From NCBI RefSeq assembly GCF_000715075.1, contig NC_134103.1, positions 76,199,519 to 76,263,518 on the forward strand: 64,000 nucleotides of DNA, given 5' to 3'. The translations under genes were made by a program, and so were the position numbers. Positions within the stretch are counted from its first letter, which is position 1; each line of letters begins with the position of its first letter. This DNA comes from Nicotiana tabacum (Eukaryota > Streptophyta > Magnoliopsida > Solanales > Solanaceae). The notes under the pieces were generated by a model. It saw nothing but the letters and a program-made list of their open reading frames with translations. It was not told the DNA's origin and searched no databases. Below are positions 32,852 through 44,419 of this stretch, piece after piece.

Positions 32852-34710
32852 CAAATCGTAGTTGCCAAAGCAAATTAAGAATTTGAAGTTATGGTTCTGA
32901 ATTCACAATTCTTTTTATTTATTAGGTTCGAAATAATTTTTTTTTACGTATTAAGTGAACTTCTTAACGCGAATATTGAGTCTAAACTGAAGCAACTATA
33001 TTCTGCCGAACCCGTAAATTATTCCAACCAATTTTTAGTTAATGTACCCATAAGAACCCGACAATCCCTGTATGGAGCCTCCGTCGTTTCGGTATGATAG
33101 ATTCACCCCTCGTAGCAGTACACAAAGTCATTTCATGCAATATTTCAGCTATCAACAAAACAGAAAAAACGGAGGAGAATGCATTAATTACAACGAAAAA
33201 AAGAATCATAGGCAGGCAATGAAATTGATTACTACGAAAAAAACAGTCTTTTCTTTTGAATTCATCGTTAGGAGTTAGGACTTTCACATCAAAGCCTAAG
33301 AAAACATGTGAAATGCATTGAAGCATATATAGAGGATGGAGGACCAGCACTTTATTTCATAACGGCTTCTACCATTGGACCCAAAGTTTCCACGCTAATT
33401 TAAGTGCAAGGCATTGGCACGACTAGAGTAGGGAGAACCAAACAAACCCGAAGCTTCATTTTAATTCAATCGTTTCAGTGACTGAGTCAGGATTTTCGCT
33501 GAGAATATCACTTTTAGTAGAAAAGATAATATTATATGGCAAGGATCGAACCTACAACCTTAAGGGACTCTCATAACCCCTTTCGCTAGTGTATTGGTGG
33601 TAAATAAATGATACACGTGGAATTATATTTAGCTGACAGAACATGATACATGGAACAATGAGGAAATGACAACTGACATATTTCATTTAAAAGATGTATG
33701 AAGCACAAGAGTTACGAGGCAAACACCCACAAGATAATGGAGAACCAACGTTCGAACCTAAAACAATTGTTGAAGAGGCACGGGCGGAATGAATCAAGAC
33801 TGGAAAGAGAGAAGATTCACGGACCTACAATTAATGAAGAAGGGAAATCAGAATCGTTACAAAATCTTCATAGACAGTTACGATTACCAATCATAACGGA
33901 CAATTAATGCCATTAAAGCTCATAATGATTCCGCCATAAATAGGAAAAAATATTATATTTGTAAACTCCTTATATAAGGGAGGAGAATCTCATTTGTAAA
34001 GAGACGTTCGGAGTACTATCAAAATATATTCACTTTCTCTTGCTTATTCAGTACAATCAATTATTCTTTCTTTTTATAGTTACTTTTTGTCGACTTTATT
34101 TCCTTTTAAGTGAATTACTGAGGAAGTAGGGAATTATTTGGTTATCAGTAACCCGACTTCTTCTAAAAATAGACTTTGACTAAAGATCTTATTTTTTGAT
34201 TAAACAGTTAGATTGAACCATCAACTTGCGTCAAAAAAAGTCAACATATTGTATATATAAATAAAAAAGGTAAATTAACATATTATATATCCATGTAGTA
34301 TAATTTTTGGACGAAAATATATCTTTTTACACCCTTGGACAAAGGTAACTCCACGCCTGAATTGTACTATGGCCTGAGATATTTTGGTACTCCTAGGCCA
34401 AGTTTTACTGTCACAATCAGCGAACGAGTAAAGATCTTATTATGTTACTAGTGTATTTAAGTTGTTACGGTGATTTTCTTAATTTTTCCAAATCATCATA
34501 TGAAATTTTGTTATGAATAGTTGTGTCATTGTCTTAACCTAATATAATTTTATATTATCAGCATAAAAAGTTAAACTCTATATATGGAGTATATTTTATG
34601 TCGAAAACAATAGGCGTCAAATTAAAAGTTTTGTTGTCTCCCCAACAACTCACCACATCCCTCTCTCTTTTTATAATAGAAGACAGTTTATTGTTCCCTA
34701 TTCGGTGGTA
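32852..34710. other. Gene-free interval between elements C and D
   Basis: No gene was recognised. The segment at about 33480-33600 (aggatcgaacctacaacctt context) looks like a common dispersed Solanaceae repeat. 33610-34208 may be an LTR remnant (separate entry). A 33-nt stretch at 34668-34700 recurs at 41445-41477. Confidence 0.4.
33610..34208 (+). mobile_element. Possible solo LTR or LTR remnant
   Basis: It begins near tgatacacgtgg and ends near 'ttgattaaaca'. It holds a promoter-like 'ccttatataaggg' (33969) followed by 'aggagaatctcatttgtaaa' and a poly-pyrimidine stretch, an order typical of plant LTRs. No matching second LTR or TSD was found, so the edges are uncertain. Confidence 0.33.
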
Positions 34711-34715
34711 AAAAA

Positions 34716-35620
34716 TATTATCCCTGCCAATATTGTTGTATTTGTAAATAATAATTCTGCAAAATATAAGTTATCGTAATGAAACAGTAATTAATTCGAG
34801 CCCACTGAATTCACAGTGTTTCCTTAAGGAATTTAATCCCCTCCTAGTACCCAAGGTAATGGATTATTTTCTCCCAGGATAGAACGAATCACACATTGGT
34901 GTAGCGGTACTTCAAACCCCAGTGTTTCAGCGAACACAAAGTTCGGTAGCAAATCACACTTACAGTTGCTTTGTTTGAAGTTAAAACAATGCAGAACGAA
35001 GGAGTAGATACTCAGAAAATCGTATGGAAATGCTGTCTTTTTTCAACAGTTGCTGCACATATATATAGCAGCCAGTGTTGAAGAAGAACAATCGTCCACC
35101 CTCCATGGTGGAGCAAGCATTAGCTTGTTTGTGGAGCAAGCACAATCATGGTGGGAAGAGCATTAGGCGGCTGCCTTGTGGTCAATACACGGATTAAAAA
35201 ATATCCGTTACAAATGCGGATAATCTTACGTTAATATTTACTATTAATAAATAAATTTGGTCCAAAAAATTAATCAATCAATCGATCATTTGACCAAATC
35301 CAAATCCCAATCCGAATCCGAAGCCGAAGCCGAAGCCGAAGCCGAAGCCGAAGCCGAAGCCGTAGCCGTAGCCGAAGCCGAGCCGAGCGAGCGAGCGACG
35401 ACGACGGCGCGAGGCTTGCTTTCTTCTTAACTCTTTAAGAGCTACAAGAAGAGCAATTATATATATACCCACCAAAAATCTCTTCCTCTTCCAATATAGG
35501 ACAATGTCTCATTGTCAAGAGGGGGAAACTTAAAATTTTACTCAAAAATTTCATTTTCCCTCCATTTCTCATTCACCCTCATTTTAAGACTATTTCATCT
35601 TAAAAACAAAAACCTCAACA
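34716..35620 (-). repeat. 3' LTR of element D (left side)
   Basis: 905 bp. Compared with the right LTR it lacks about 60 bp near 35030 (after 'aaatgctg'). It has additional sequence at 35230-35290 and an expanded ccgaag array at 35320-35382. It starts 'tatt' where the other LTR starts 'tgtt'. Confidence 0.9.
35318..35385. repeat. ccgaag hexanucleotide array in the left LTR of D
   Basis: About ten units of ccgaag/ccgtag in a row, compared with two to three units in the right LTR (about 40898-40915). The array expanded or contracted after insertion. A long Gly-Phe-type open frame on the minus strand is only a by-product. Confidence 0.9.
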
Positions 35621-35640
35621 ATCCCCCACATGAATGGGGA
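35621..35640 (-). promoter_or_regulatory. Polypurine tract of element D
   Basis: On the minus strand 'attcatgtgggggat' runs directly into the LTR start 'tgttgagg'. This position fixes the orientation of the element. Confidence 0.7.
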
Positions 35641-36176
35641 ATGGCTATATCACGGAAGTATACATGAAAAAACTGTGTGATTTATAAGCAAGGATTAATC
35701 GCATCTGGATAAGTAGGTTTCCCTTTGAACTTTCCGTAGTAAACTTATGTCGGATATACTCGGTCAATCGGTAGATTTGATATCTTTGAACCGTCGATCT
35801 TTGGTGTATACCTAGACAATCATAAGTCATACAATCAACCCTTAACCGTCTTTGGTTCTCATTGTTGTGTTCGTTTCAGCCATGAACACCGCCTGGTTTC
35901 ATAAGTGCGTAGAGAACTGGTCTTACAAAGTTCTCCTTGAAGCGGCTAACACTTCACACTTACATAGGTGATTCCTAAACGTTTTATCCTGTAGATACAC
36001 TATTTGATATACCCCGTATCAAATTTAGAAATCATTAAAAAGCCTTAATGCTTTATCCTTGGTTCTGAACATTGTCTCATCACGAGAACGGACTAAAATT
36101 TTATTTGACAATGTTGAACCGTCATTAATGACTTTGTTTGATCTCCTTGAACCTAGATCTTGGGATCTCCAGTCTT

Positions 36177-39100
36177 CTAGGTAGAGTTACCGCCATAATG
36201 ACTTGTTCTCGGCCATAGCCCCATTCCCCTTGATGATTTCTCAACTACCTCTCTAGTTAGGCCTTTTGTAAGTGGATCCGACACATTATCACTTGACTTT
36301 ACATAGTCAATTGTGATAATTCCTCTAGAGAGTAATTGCCTAACGGTTTTATGTCTTCGTCGTATATGACGAGATTTACCGTTATACATAATGCTCCCAG
36401 CCCTTCCAATTGCCGCTTGACTATCACAATGTATGCATATTGGTGCCAACGTTTGGGCCAAAATGGAATGTCTTCCAAGAAATTCCGGAGCCATTCAGCT
36501 TCTTCACCGGCTTTATCTAAGGCTATGAATTCAGCCTCCATTGTAGAGCGGGCAATACATGTTTGTTTGGACGACTTCCAAGATACCGCTCCTCCACCAA
36601 TAGTGAATACATATCCACTTGTGGACTTAGAATCAGTTGAACCGGTGATCCAATTTGCATCACAGTATCCCTCAATCACCGCAGGGAAATTACTGTAGTG
36701 CAATTCAAAGTTCTGGGTATGTTCTAAATATCCCAAAACTCGTTTCATTGCCATCCAATGAGATTGGCCTGGATTGCTCGTATATCGACTCAGTTTACTT
36801 ATAGCACAAGCTATATCTGGTCGTGTACAATTCATGATATACATTAAGCATCCCAACATACGAGCATAATCCAATTGTGATATTCTTTGGCCTTTATTCT
36901 TTGCTAATGCAAGATTCACGTCAATTGGAGTCTTTGCAACTTTAAAGCCCAAGTGCTTGAATTTTTCAAGTACTGTCTTAATATAATGAGATTGTGACAA
37001 TGCCAGACCTTGAGGAGTCTTATGGATCTTAATTCCCAGAATTAAATCAGCAACTCCCAAGTCTTTCATATCAAACTTGCTATTGAGCATACGCTTAGTA
37101 GCATTTATGTTGGCAATGTCATTACTCATTATCAGCATATCATCCACATATAGGCAAACAATGACTATGTGATTTGGAACATTTTTAATGTACACACATT
37201 TATCACATTCATTTATCTTAAAACCATTTGACAACATTGTTTGGTCAAATTTCACATGCCATTGTTTGGGTGCTTGTTTTAGTCCGTAAAGAGACTTAAC
37301 AAGTCTACATACCTTCTTTTCTTTACCTGAAATCACAAACCCTTCAGGTTGTTCTATGTAAATTTCTTCCTCCAACTCTCCATTTAAGAAGGCCGTCTTA
37401 ACATCCATTTGATGAATTTCAAGACCATACACTGCAGCTAATGCTACTAACATCTGTATGGATGTAATTCTTGTAACTGGAGAGTATGTATCAAAGTAAT
37501 CTAGATCTTCTCGTTGTCTATACCCTTTGACTACGAGCCTTGCCTTGAATTTATCAATAGTGCCATCATCTTTGATTTTTCTCTTAAAAATCCATTTAGA
37601 ACCCAAAGGTTTATTTCCAGGAGGAAGATCAACCAATTCCCATGTATGGTTGTTCAATATAGATTCTATTTCACTATTGACTGCCTCTTTCCAAAACAAT
37701 GATTCCGAAGAAGTCATAGCTTATTTAAATGTTTGAGGCTCATTCTCCAATAAGAAAGTCATAAAATCTGGTCCAAATAAAGTAGACGTTCTTTGACGTT
37801 TACTACGTCTTGGATCCTCCTGATTACATGTACTTTCTTTTGTTACTTCCCGAGGTCATTTAGATCCTTCACCAAACGACTCACATTCCTTTTTATACGG
37901 ATATATATTTTCAAAGAACTCAGCATTATCTGATTCTATAACCGTATTATTATGAATGTCGGGATTTTCTGATTTATGAACCAGAAATCGATATGCTTTA
38001 CTATTTGTCGCATATCCTATAAAAACACAATCAACGATTTTCGGTCCTATATTTACACTTTTGGGTTTAGGAACTTGCACTTTTGCCAAACACCCCCACA
38101 CTTTAAAATAATTCAAGTTGGGATTCCTTCCTTTCCATTTTTCATATGAAATGGATTGTGTTTTGCTATGGCGCACTCGATTTAATATTCGATTAGCCAT
38201 AAGAATGGCTTCCCCACAAGTTCTGTGGCAAACCAGAACTTATCAACAACGCATTCATCATCTCCTTTAATGTGCGATTCTTTCTTTCCGCAATCCCATT
38301 AGATTGGGGCGTGTAAGGGCTGTTGTTTGATGAATAATTCCATATTCTTAACATATTTCTTCAAAAGGAGATTCATATTCACCATTACCCTATCACTTCT
38401 TATCATTTTTACTTTCTTGTTAAGTTGCGTTTCAACTTCATTTTTGTATTGCCTGAATGAGTCTATTGCTTCATCTTTACTATTCAGTAAGTAAACATAG
38501 CAATATCGAGTACCATTGTCAATAAAAGTTATAAAATACTTCTTTCCACCGCGAGATGGTATTGACTTCATATCACAAATATCTGTGTGAATTAAGTCTA
38601 AAGGATTTGAATTCCTTTCAACTGACTTATAAGGATGTTTAACATACTTAGATTCCACACATGTTTGACATTTTGATTTTTCGCATTCAAACTTGGGCAG
38701 TACTTCCAAGTTAATTATTTTTCGCAAGGTTTTATAATTGACATGACCCAAACATACATGCCATAAATTATTTGACTCAAGTAAGTAAGAAGAAGCTGAA
38801 ATATTATTATTGTTTTTCATAACCATTACATTCAGATTGAAAAGGCCCTCGGTGAGGTAACCTTTTCCTACAAATATTTCATTCTTACTAATGACAACCT
38901 TGTTGGACATAAAAATGCACTTAAAACCGTGCTTAACAAGAAGTCCAGTAGAGACTAAATTCTTTCTCATTTCGGGAACATGAAGGATATTGTTCAAAGT
39001 CATGACCTTGCCAGAAGTCATTTTCAGAAATATCTTCCCATATCCTTCAACTTTTGCTGTTGAAGCATTTCCCATATAAACTGTCTCTCCGGGTCTAGCA

Positions 39101-40101
39101 AAAGCATAAGTAGCAAAAGCTTCTCTAACTGCACAAACATGGCGAGTGGCTCCTGAATCAAACCACCATAGTTAAGGATTTTCCACCAAGTTACATTCAG
39201 AAAGCATGGCACACAAGTTATCAACATCATCATGATTTACTACCATGTTTGCTTGACCCCTTTTTTTGTCTTTCTTCGGAGCATGACACTCCATAGATTT
39301 GTGTCCGGTTTTTCCACAGTTGTAGCAGTTTCCACTGAACCGCTTCTTGCTTGGATTGTATTTAGGACCAGAAGCATTCTTCCTCTTTTTGTTATCTTCA
39401 ACAATATTTGCTCCCATTATTGTTGAATTACCATGACCTCTCCTTTCAGCAGCTTTATTGTCCTCTTCGATTCTCAATCGAACAATGAGATCTTCAAAGG
39501 ACATTTTCTTTCGTTTGTGTTTCAAATAATTTTTGAAGTCCTTCCACAACGGAGGCAACTTCTCAATCATTGCTGCTACTTGGAATGCTTCGTTGATGAC
39601 AAGACCTTCAGCAAGTAGATCATGAATAATAACTTGCAATTCCTGGACTTGGGTAATAACAGACTTGCTATCTACCATTTTGTAGTCCAAAAATTTTGCG
39701 GCAACGAATTTCTTCATTCCGGCATCTTCAGTTTTATATTTCTTTTCAAGCGCATTCCACAATTCTTTTGACGTCTCCACGCTACTGTATACATTATACA
39801 GATTATCATCCAGTCCGCTAAGAATATAATTCTTGCATAAAAAATCAGAATGCTTTCACGCTTCAATTACGAGAAAGCGTTCATTCTCTGGAGTTTTATC
39901 TGGCAGATCAGGAACATCTTCCTTGATGAACTTCTGTAGACATAACGTAGTTAACTAGAAGAACATCTTCTGCTGCCAGCGCTTGAAATCACTCCCGAAA
40001 AATTTTCCGGGTTTTTCTGCCGGTGCCAGCGCCGGTGTTCGGCTTGTCGATGCGTTGGCAGTCACCATCAGAATAACTTGGTTTTCGCTTTCAGTCGTCA
40101 T
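36177..40101 (-). pseudogene. gag-pol: gag-pol of element D (GAG-PR-INT-RT-RH), broken
   Basis: Starts MTTESENQVI at 40101. Gag includes ETSKELWNALEKKYKTEDAG and the CCHC knuckle CYNCGKTGHKSMEC (about 39330-39288). Protease: WWFDSGATRHVC (about 39165-39130). Integrase: H-C zone CLGHVNYKTLRK...CQTCVESK, then LIHTDICDM, the frame breaks at IRSD (second acidic residue), and SNGIAERKNRT carries the [54 protein letters not shown] (about 37140). RNase [21 protein letters not shown] and STMEAEF; the last part is in another frame (36494-36177), ending HYGGNST. I count at least four stops and three frameshifts. Copia Tork/Tnt1 relatives have the same layout in one ~1,300-aa polyprotein. Confidence 0.88.
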
Positions 40102-40303
40102 CTTTTCTGTAAAAGAATGACACAAACAAACGTTTAATACACATTTTCAAACTGGAGTAAAAATCACGTAGATTTTAATCTCCAACAAAACGCCACGAAG
40201 GCTTTACTCTCCAAAACGGGAGTACGCAAAACCACAAAGGTTTTAGTTTGCAGAATAATAAGAATAACACAAATACAGAAATAAATATTAAATTCCTTAA
40301 GAT

Positions 40304-41145
40304 TGTTATTCCCGCCAATATTGTTGTATTTGTAAATAATAATTCTGCAAAATATAAGTTATCGTAATGAAACAGTAATTAATTCGAGCCCACTGAATTC
40401 ACAGTGTTTCCTTAAGGAATTTAATCCCCTCCTAGTACCCAAGGTAATGGATTATTTCCTCCCAGGATAGAACGAATCACACACTGGTGTAGCGGTACTT
40501 CAAACCCCAGTGTTTCAGCGAACACAAAGTTCGGTAGCAAATCACACTTATAGTTGCTTTGTTTGAAGTTAAAACAATGCAGAACGAAGGAGTAGATACT
40601 CAGAAAATCGTATGAAAATGCTGAGAGGAAGGAGTGCAATGTATAGCCAAATCTGTTGAGCGATTTCAGTTTGTGTCTTGTGTGTCTTTCTTCAACAGCT
40701 GCTGCACATATATATAACAGCCAGTGTTGAAGAAGAACAATCGTCCACCCTCCATGGTGGAGCAAGCATTAGCTTATTTGTGGAGCAAGCACAATCATGG
40801 TGGGAAGAGCATTAGGCGGCTGCCTTGTGGTCAATACACGGATTGAAAAATATCTGTTACAAATGCGGATAATCTTACGTATCGATCATTTGATTAAAGC
40901 CGAAGCCGAAGCCGAGCGAGCGACGACGACGGCGCGAGGCTTGCTTTCTTCTTTACTCTTTAAGAGCTACAAGAAGAGCAATTATATATATACCCACCAA
41001 AAATCTCTTCCTCTTCCAATATGGGACAATGTCTCATTGTCAAGAGGGGGAAACTTAAAATTTTACTCAAAAATTTTATTTTCCCTCCATTTCCCACTCA
41101 CCCTCATTTTAAGACTATTTCATCTTAAAAACAAAAACCTCAACA
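40304..41145 (-). repeat. 5' LTR of element D (right side)
   Basis: 842 bp, starting tgttattcccgcc and ending 'aaacctcaaca'. On the minus strand a TATA-like 'ctgttatatatatgtgcag' lies at about 40700-40720 and would drive the element. It keeps the ~60-bp block missing from the other LTR. Confidence 0.9.
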
Positions 41146-42996
41146 AAAAATTCAGTTACTAGCTATAAGTTGTGACACTTCAATTCCAAGATATAATAAA
41201 TGGTTGTTCTACGTCAATAACTCCATAATACCAGTGGCGAAATCATATACATTCAAGGAGTGTCAATTGACACCCTTTAGCCGATAAATTTTTTATTATT
41301 GTATATATATACATATTACAAATTGTCTCCTCTTGATATTTTTGTAGATTTATTTTTTATATTTGACCCCCTTAATAAAAAATTTGGTCAGTTCTTGAGA
41401 ACTAGTATTGTTTTATATAAGGCAGTTCTTGAGAACTAGTATTGTTTTTATAATAGAAGACAGTTTATTGTTCCCTAAACAATTGCACGTGAACCAATCG
41501 AAAATCAATAAATTGCTAGTAGTAGGACGTATAATTTTTCTGCTCCGAATGAAACAAAAAAGCTCGATTCCTTGGAAGAGAAAATCAACTAATATAAAAA
41601 TGGACTGACTGAACCAGTAGCAGGCCATACTTATATTTGACATCCACTCACAGTCTCGGTTTCAACACACATTAGAAACGACTGCTAAAATCAGATATGA
41701 ATAATCAAATCAATTCTAAAGTGAAAGATTTGAAACCCCCGACAAGGTAAGACTAATGTTTTCAAGAAAAAAAATTAAAAGAAGATGCTATGTCCTCTAC
41801 TACTAATAACTCTGTTCAATTAATCAGAATCTGGTGCTTCGTCAGAAAGTACACAAAATTAACAAGTCCAAAAAATAAATGGGGAAAAGCTCAAATATGC
41901 TTTTACCTCGGATCTACTTCAATTGATTTTTCACTTATTTACACACACCTTAAAGAATTTACTTTTTAACATTAATTAAAAATAAAAATTGATCATATTA
42001 ATTTTTATGATCAATTTTTACTATGTTTTTAATTTGTTCATAAAAAATATAACAGAGACTCTTTACTTTAAGGGTAACTTTAAAAAAAAAATTGATTCCT
42101 TATTGATATCTGAAAAAAAATCAAATATTATGGAGTACAAATAAAAAAACAAAAAATCAATTAAAGTGGTGCGAAAAAAATATTAAACATATGTCGCTCA
42201 TTAAGAGTTGATTTTAAATATACCGTCACCGTTTCGAATTTGGACTATATGTGCCATTACCCGCTAACAGAACCTCATCTTATCTCTAATTATTACCAAA
42301 TTTTGCCACGTGATATTATCGAAACCCTCCTTCACATACTAACCCTCTAACGTCCCCAATGGCACATGTTAATTGTTTTGTTAAGTTCGGTGGTATATTT
42401 AAAAAAAAAACGTACAACACCATCTTTAATTAGAGTTTGGTCAGAGTCTAGGAATGAAACTCCCTTTAATGTGTTTTGAATCTGAATTAATCGAGTCAAG
42501 ATGCTAAATGCTAGATGGTTATAAAAATTAAAATAAAAAAACAAATACAAAAGTAGATGAATCCCCCTAATAAGTGAGCAGAAAATACAAGATTGTAAAA
42601 AAGATAAATGAATTTAGAATGACTATTCTACCACACAATACTCTTTTTTCCCTACACAACACTCTTAAGATGCGGTCCTTTTCGAAACTTGCGTGAATAC
42701 AAAATTATTTGTGCACCGAGTTGTGTTGTTGTTATAGAAAAAAAGAGTAAATTTTTTTTTAAGATGAATTCCCTAGTAAGTGAACAGAAAATACAAGATT
42801 ATCAAAGAAATCAATGAAATATAGAATAACTTTTCTGCGTGACTAAAGAATATCAAAATAGCGAACCTAAAAATCAAAATAACATCCTACCCCTTTTCTA
42901 CCAACTTATTGTTCCCTTACCCTCTTCTGATGAAATGTGACTTCAATTTTTTTCTTCTTGGAAACAAGAAACACTAGTCATTTTAATAAGAGAAGA
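41146..42996. other. Gene-free AT-rich interval between element D and the RING gene
   Basis: No gene was recognised. A 33-bp tandem duplication (41391-41423 and 41424-41456; 'cagttcttgagaactagtat') is present. A palindromic AT stretch (aaaattgatcat...atgatcaattt, 41990-42020) could be a MITE remnant. The 3' UTR of the RING gene should lie just left of 42997. Confidence 0.4.
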
Positions 42997-44226
42997 TCAA
43001 ATCAAAGCTTCAATGCTTGCTTTCTTCTCAATTCTACAGACAGGACATGAATGTAGAAAAGGGTCACAATTTTTGCAAGAAGAAAGGTGCCTACAAGGCA
43101 AGAAAACAATACACGATTTCCTACAATTGCAGCTTTTGCACATCATTTTCCTCGTTTGTTGTTCCTCATTTCCTGTCTCAAGACTCAGTTGTTGTGATGC
43201 TTGTACGTTATGCTCCATTTGTTGTACATCACAACAAGACTGTGCATCTCCTACTGCACCTCCATTGGTTGATAAAACACATGCACTTTCTCTTAGCTGT
43301 TCAATTGTGTCGTTTAAAGATAGGACAATGGCTTCGTTTTCTTTGGCTATGCTTTGCCATGTTTGATTCTCTATTTCTATTCTTTTAACGAAATCTTGTA
43401 GCTCCTTTGACTTGTTCATTGCCTTTGTAATTTCTTCGTCCTTTTGTTTTAGTAAAAGCTGAGCCTTTGTTTCGTAGTTTCTCAATATTAATGTTAGTTG
43501 TTGCTTTCTTTGTTCCTGCAAAGCCAATCTCAGACTCTCCTTCTGTTTATCAAAAAAAAAAAAAAAATATTAGATGCTGCATATGGACATAACGACAACA
43601 AATCTAATATAATCTCACAAGTCTGAAATAGTATACGCACAAATTAATTGAAATTTATTAATTTATTCATTGCATTTTATTATGCGGTGTTTCACCGAAA
43701 ACGAAGTTAAAAATAGAGAGAGAAATTTTTGCTGCTTATCAAAAATACTACCCTTAGAGCTTGAGGTCTTAAAAACATTTATATGGGTGTAGAAACAAAA
43801 ATTGAGTTCTAAAATATATAAATGTGTAATTCTTTTTGAAATATACTAAAAAGAACAGAATGTCATATATATAAAATGGAAGGAGAAAATAGTAAAAGTT
43901 ACAAGAATAACCTGTAAATTGATGAACTGATCAATCTCAAGCCTCTGTTTCTCTAATTGGCAGGCTAGGCTTTGAGGAAACAACACTGTTTGGTTAGAAT
44001 TTGTGTTATGGCCAGTTGTACTGAAGTTCATCAAAATGTGATTATTTTTCTGGTTCAGAATTTGAAACTGCTGCTGCTGTTGGATTTGTAGAAATTGTTG
44101 TTGTTGTTGCTGTTGAGGATTAAAATAAAACTGGTTAAATCCACAAGCATTATTCTCCATTAAATCCTGTGAACTTACCAAAGGAAACCCAAGATTATCC
44201 GAATACAACTGCGCTTGAATGGCCAT
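42997..44226 (-). CDS. BOI-type RING E3 ubiquitin ligase, two exons
   Basis: Exon 1 is 44226-43912 (105 codons) and exon 2 is 43542-42997 (181 codons plus stop), spliced in phase 0 (INLQ|gtt...cag|KESLRLALQEQRK). The product is 286 aa. Residues ~37-55 are Gln-rich (NPQQQQQQQFLQIQQQQQF). Residues ~90-200 are a long coiled coil. The C-terminus is a RING: C240-x2-C243-x11-C255-x-H257-x3-C261-x2-C264-x6-C271-x2-C274. Its VFLPCRHL text and end position are typical of BOI (Botrytis susceptible 1 interactor) and BRG proteins. In Arabidopsis these are nuclear E3 ligases that restrain cell death and act with DELLA proteins; the same role here is inference. All zinc ligands are present and no break is seen. 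Confidence 0.9.
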
Positions 44227-44378
44227 ATTTGTAAAACGTGCACAACCAAAAACAAGAACTGCCCTTTTTTTTTTCTAGCCAAAAAAAATCAACCAAAAGA
44301 AGAAGGAAACAAGTTGGGCTGTGGACTTGTGGTTCAGAATAAGAACTTGATTTGTTCCAAAAGCAGAGGAGAGGATTC

Positions 44379-44386
44379 TATATAAT
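44379..44386 (-). promoter_or_regulatory. Putative TATA box of the RING gene
   Basis: The minus strand reads 'ggattatatagaatcc', about 155 bp upstream of the ATG. Confidence 0.4.
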
Positions 44387-44419
44387 CCGTTGGCAAAACC
44401 TATGACAATATTTGTGACA

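Larger units (their letters stand above)
34716..41145 (-). mobile_element. LTR retrotransposon D (Ty1/Copia, Tork/Tnt1-like), minus strand, 6,430 bp
   Basis: Left LTR 34716-35620, right LTR 40304-41145, TSD aaaaa at 34711-34715 and 41146-41150. The coding strand is minus, so the right LTR is 5'. The polypurine tract (minus strand 'ccccattcatgtgggggat') sits directly at the inner edge of the left LTR. Integrase precedes RT, as in Copia. Fewer breaks than in A-C suggest it is younger or was more constrained. No canonical initiator-Met PBS (tggtatcagagc) is present after the 5' LTR. Confidence 0.92.

Noticed and set aside
35278..35475. Gly-Phe repeat protein on the minus strand
   Set aside because: A by-product of the ccgaag array in an LTR; the frame is not kept in the other LTR.
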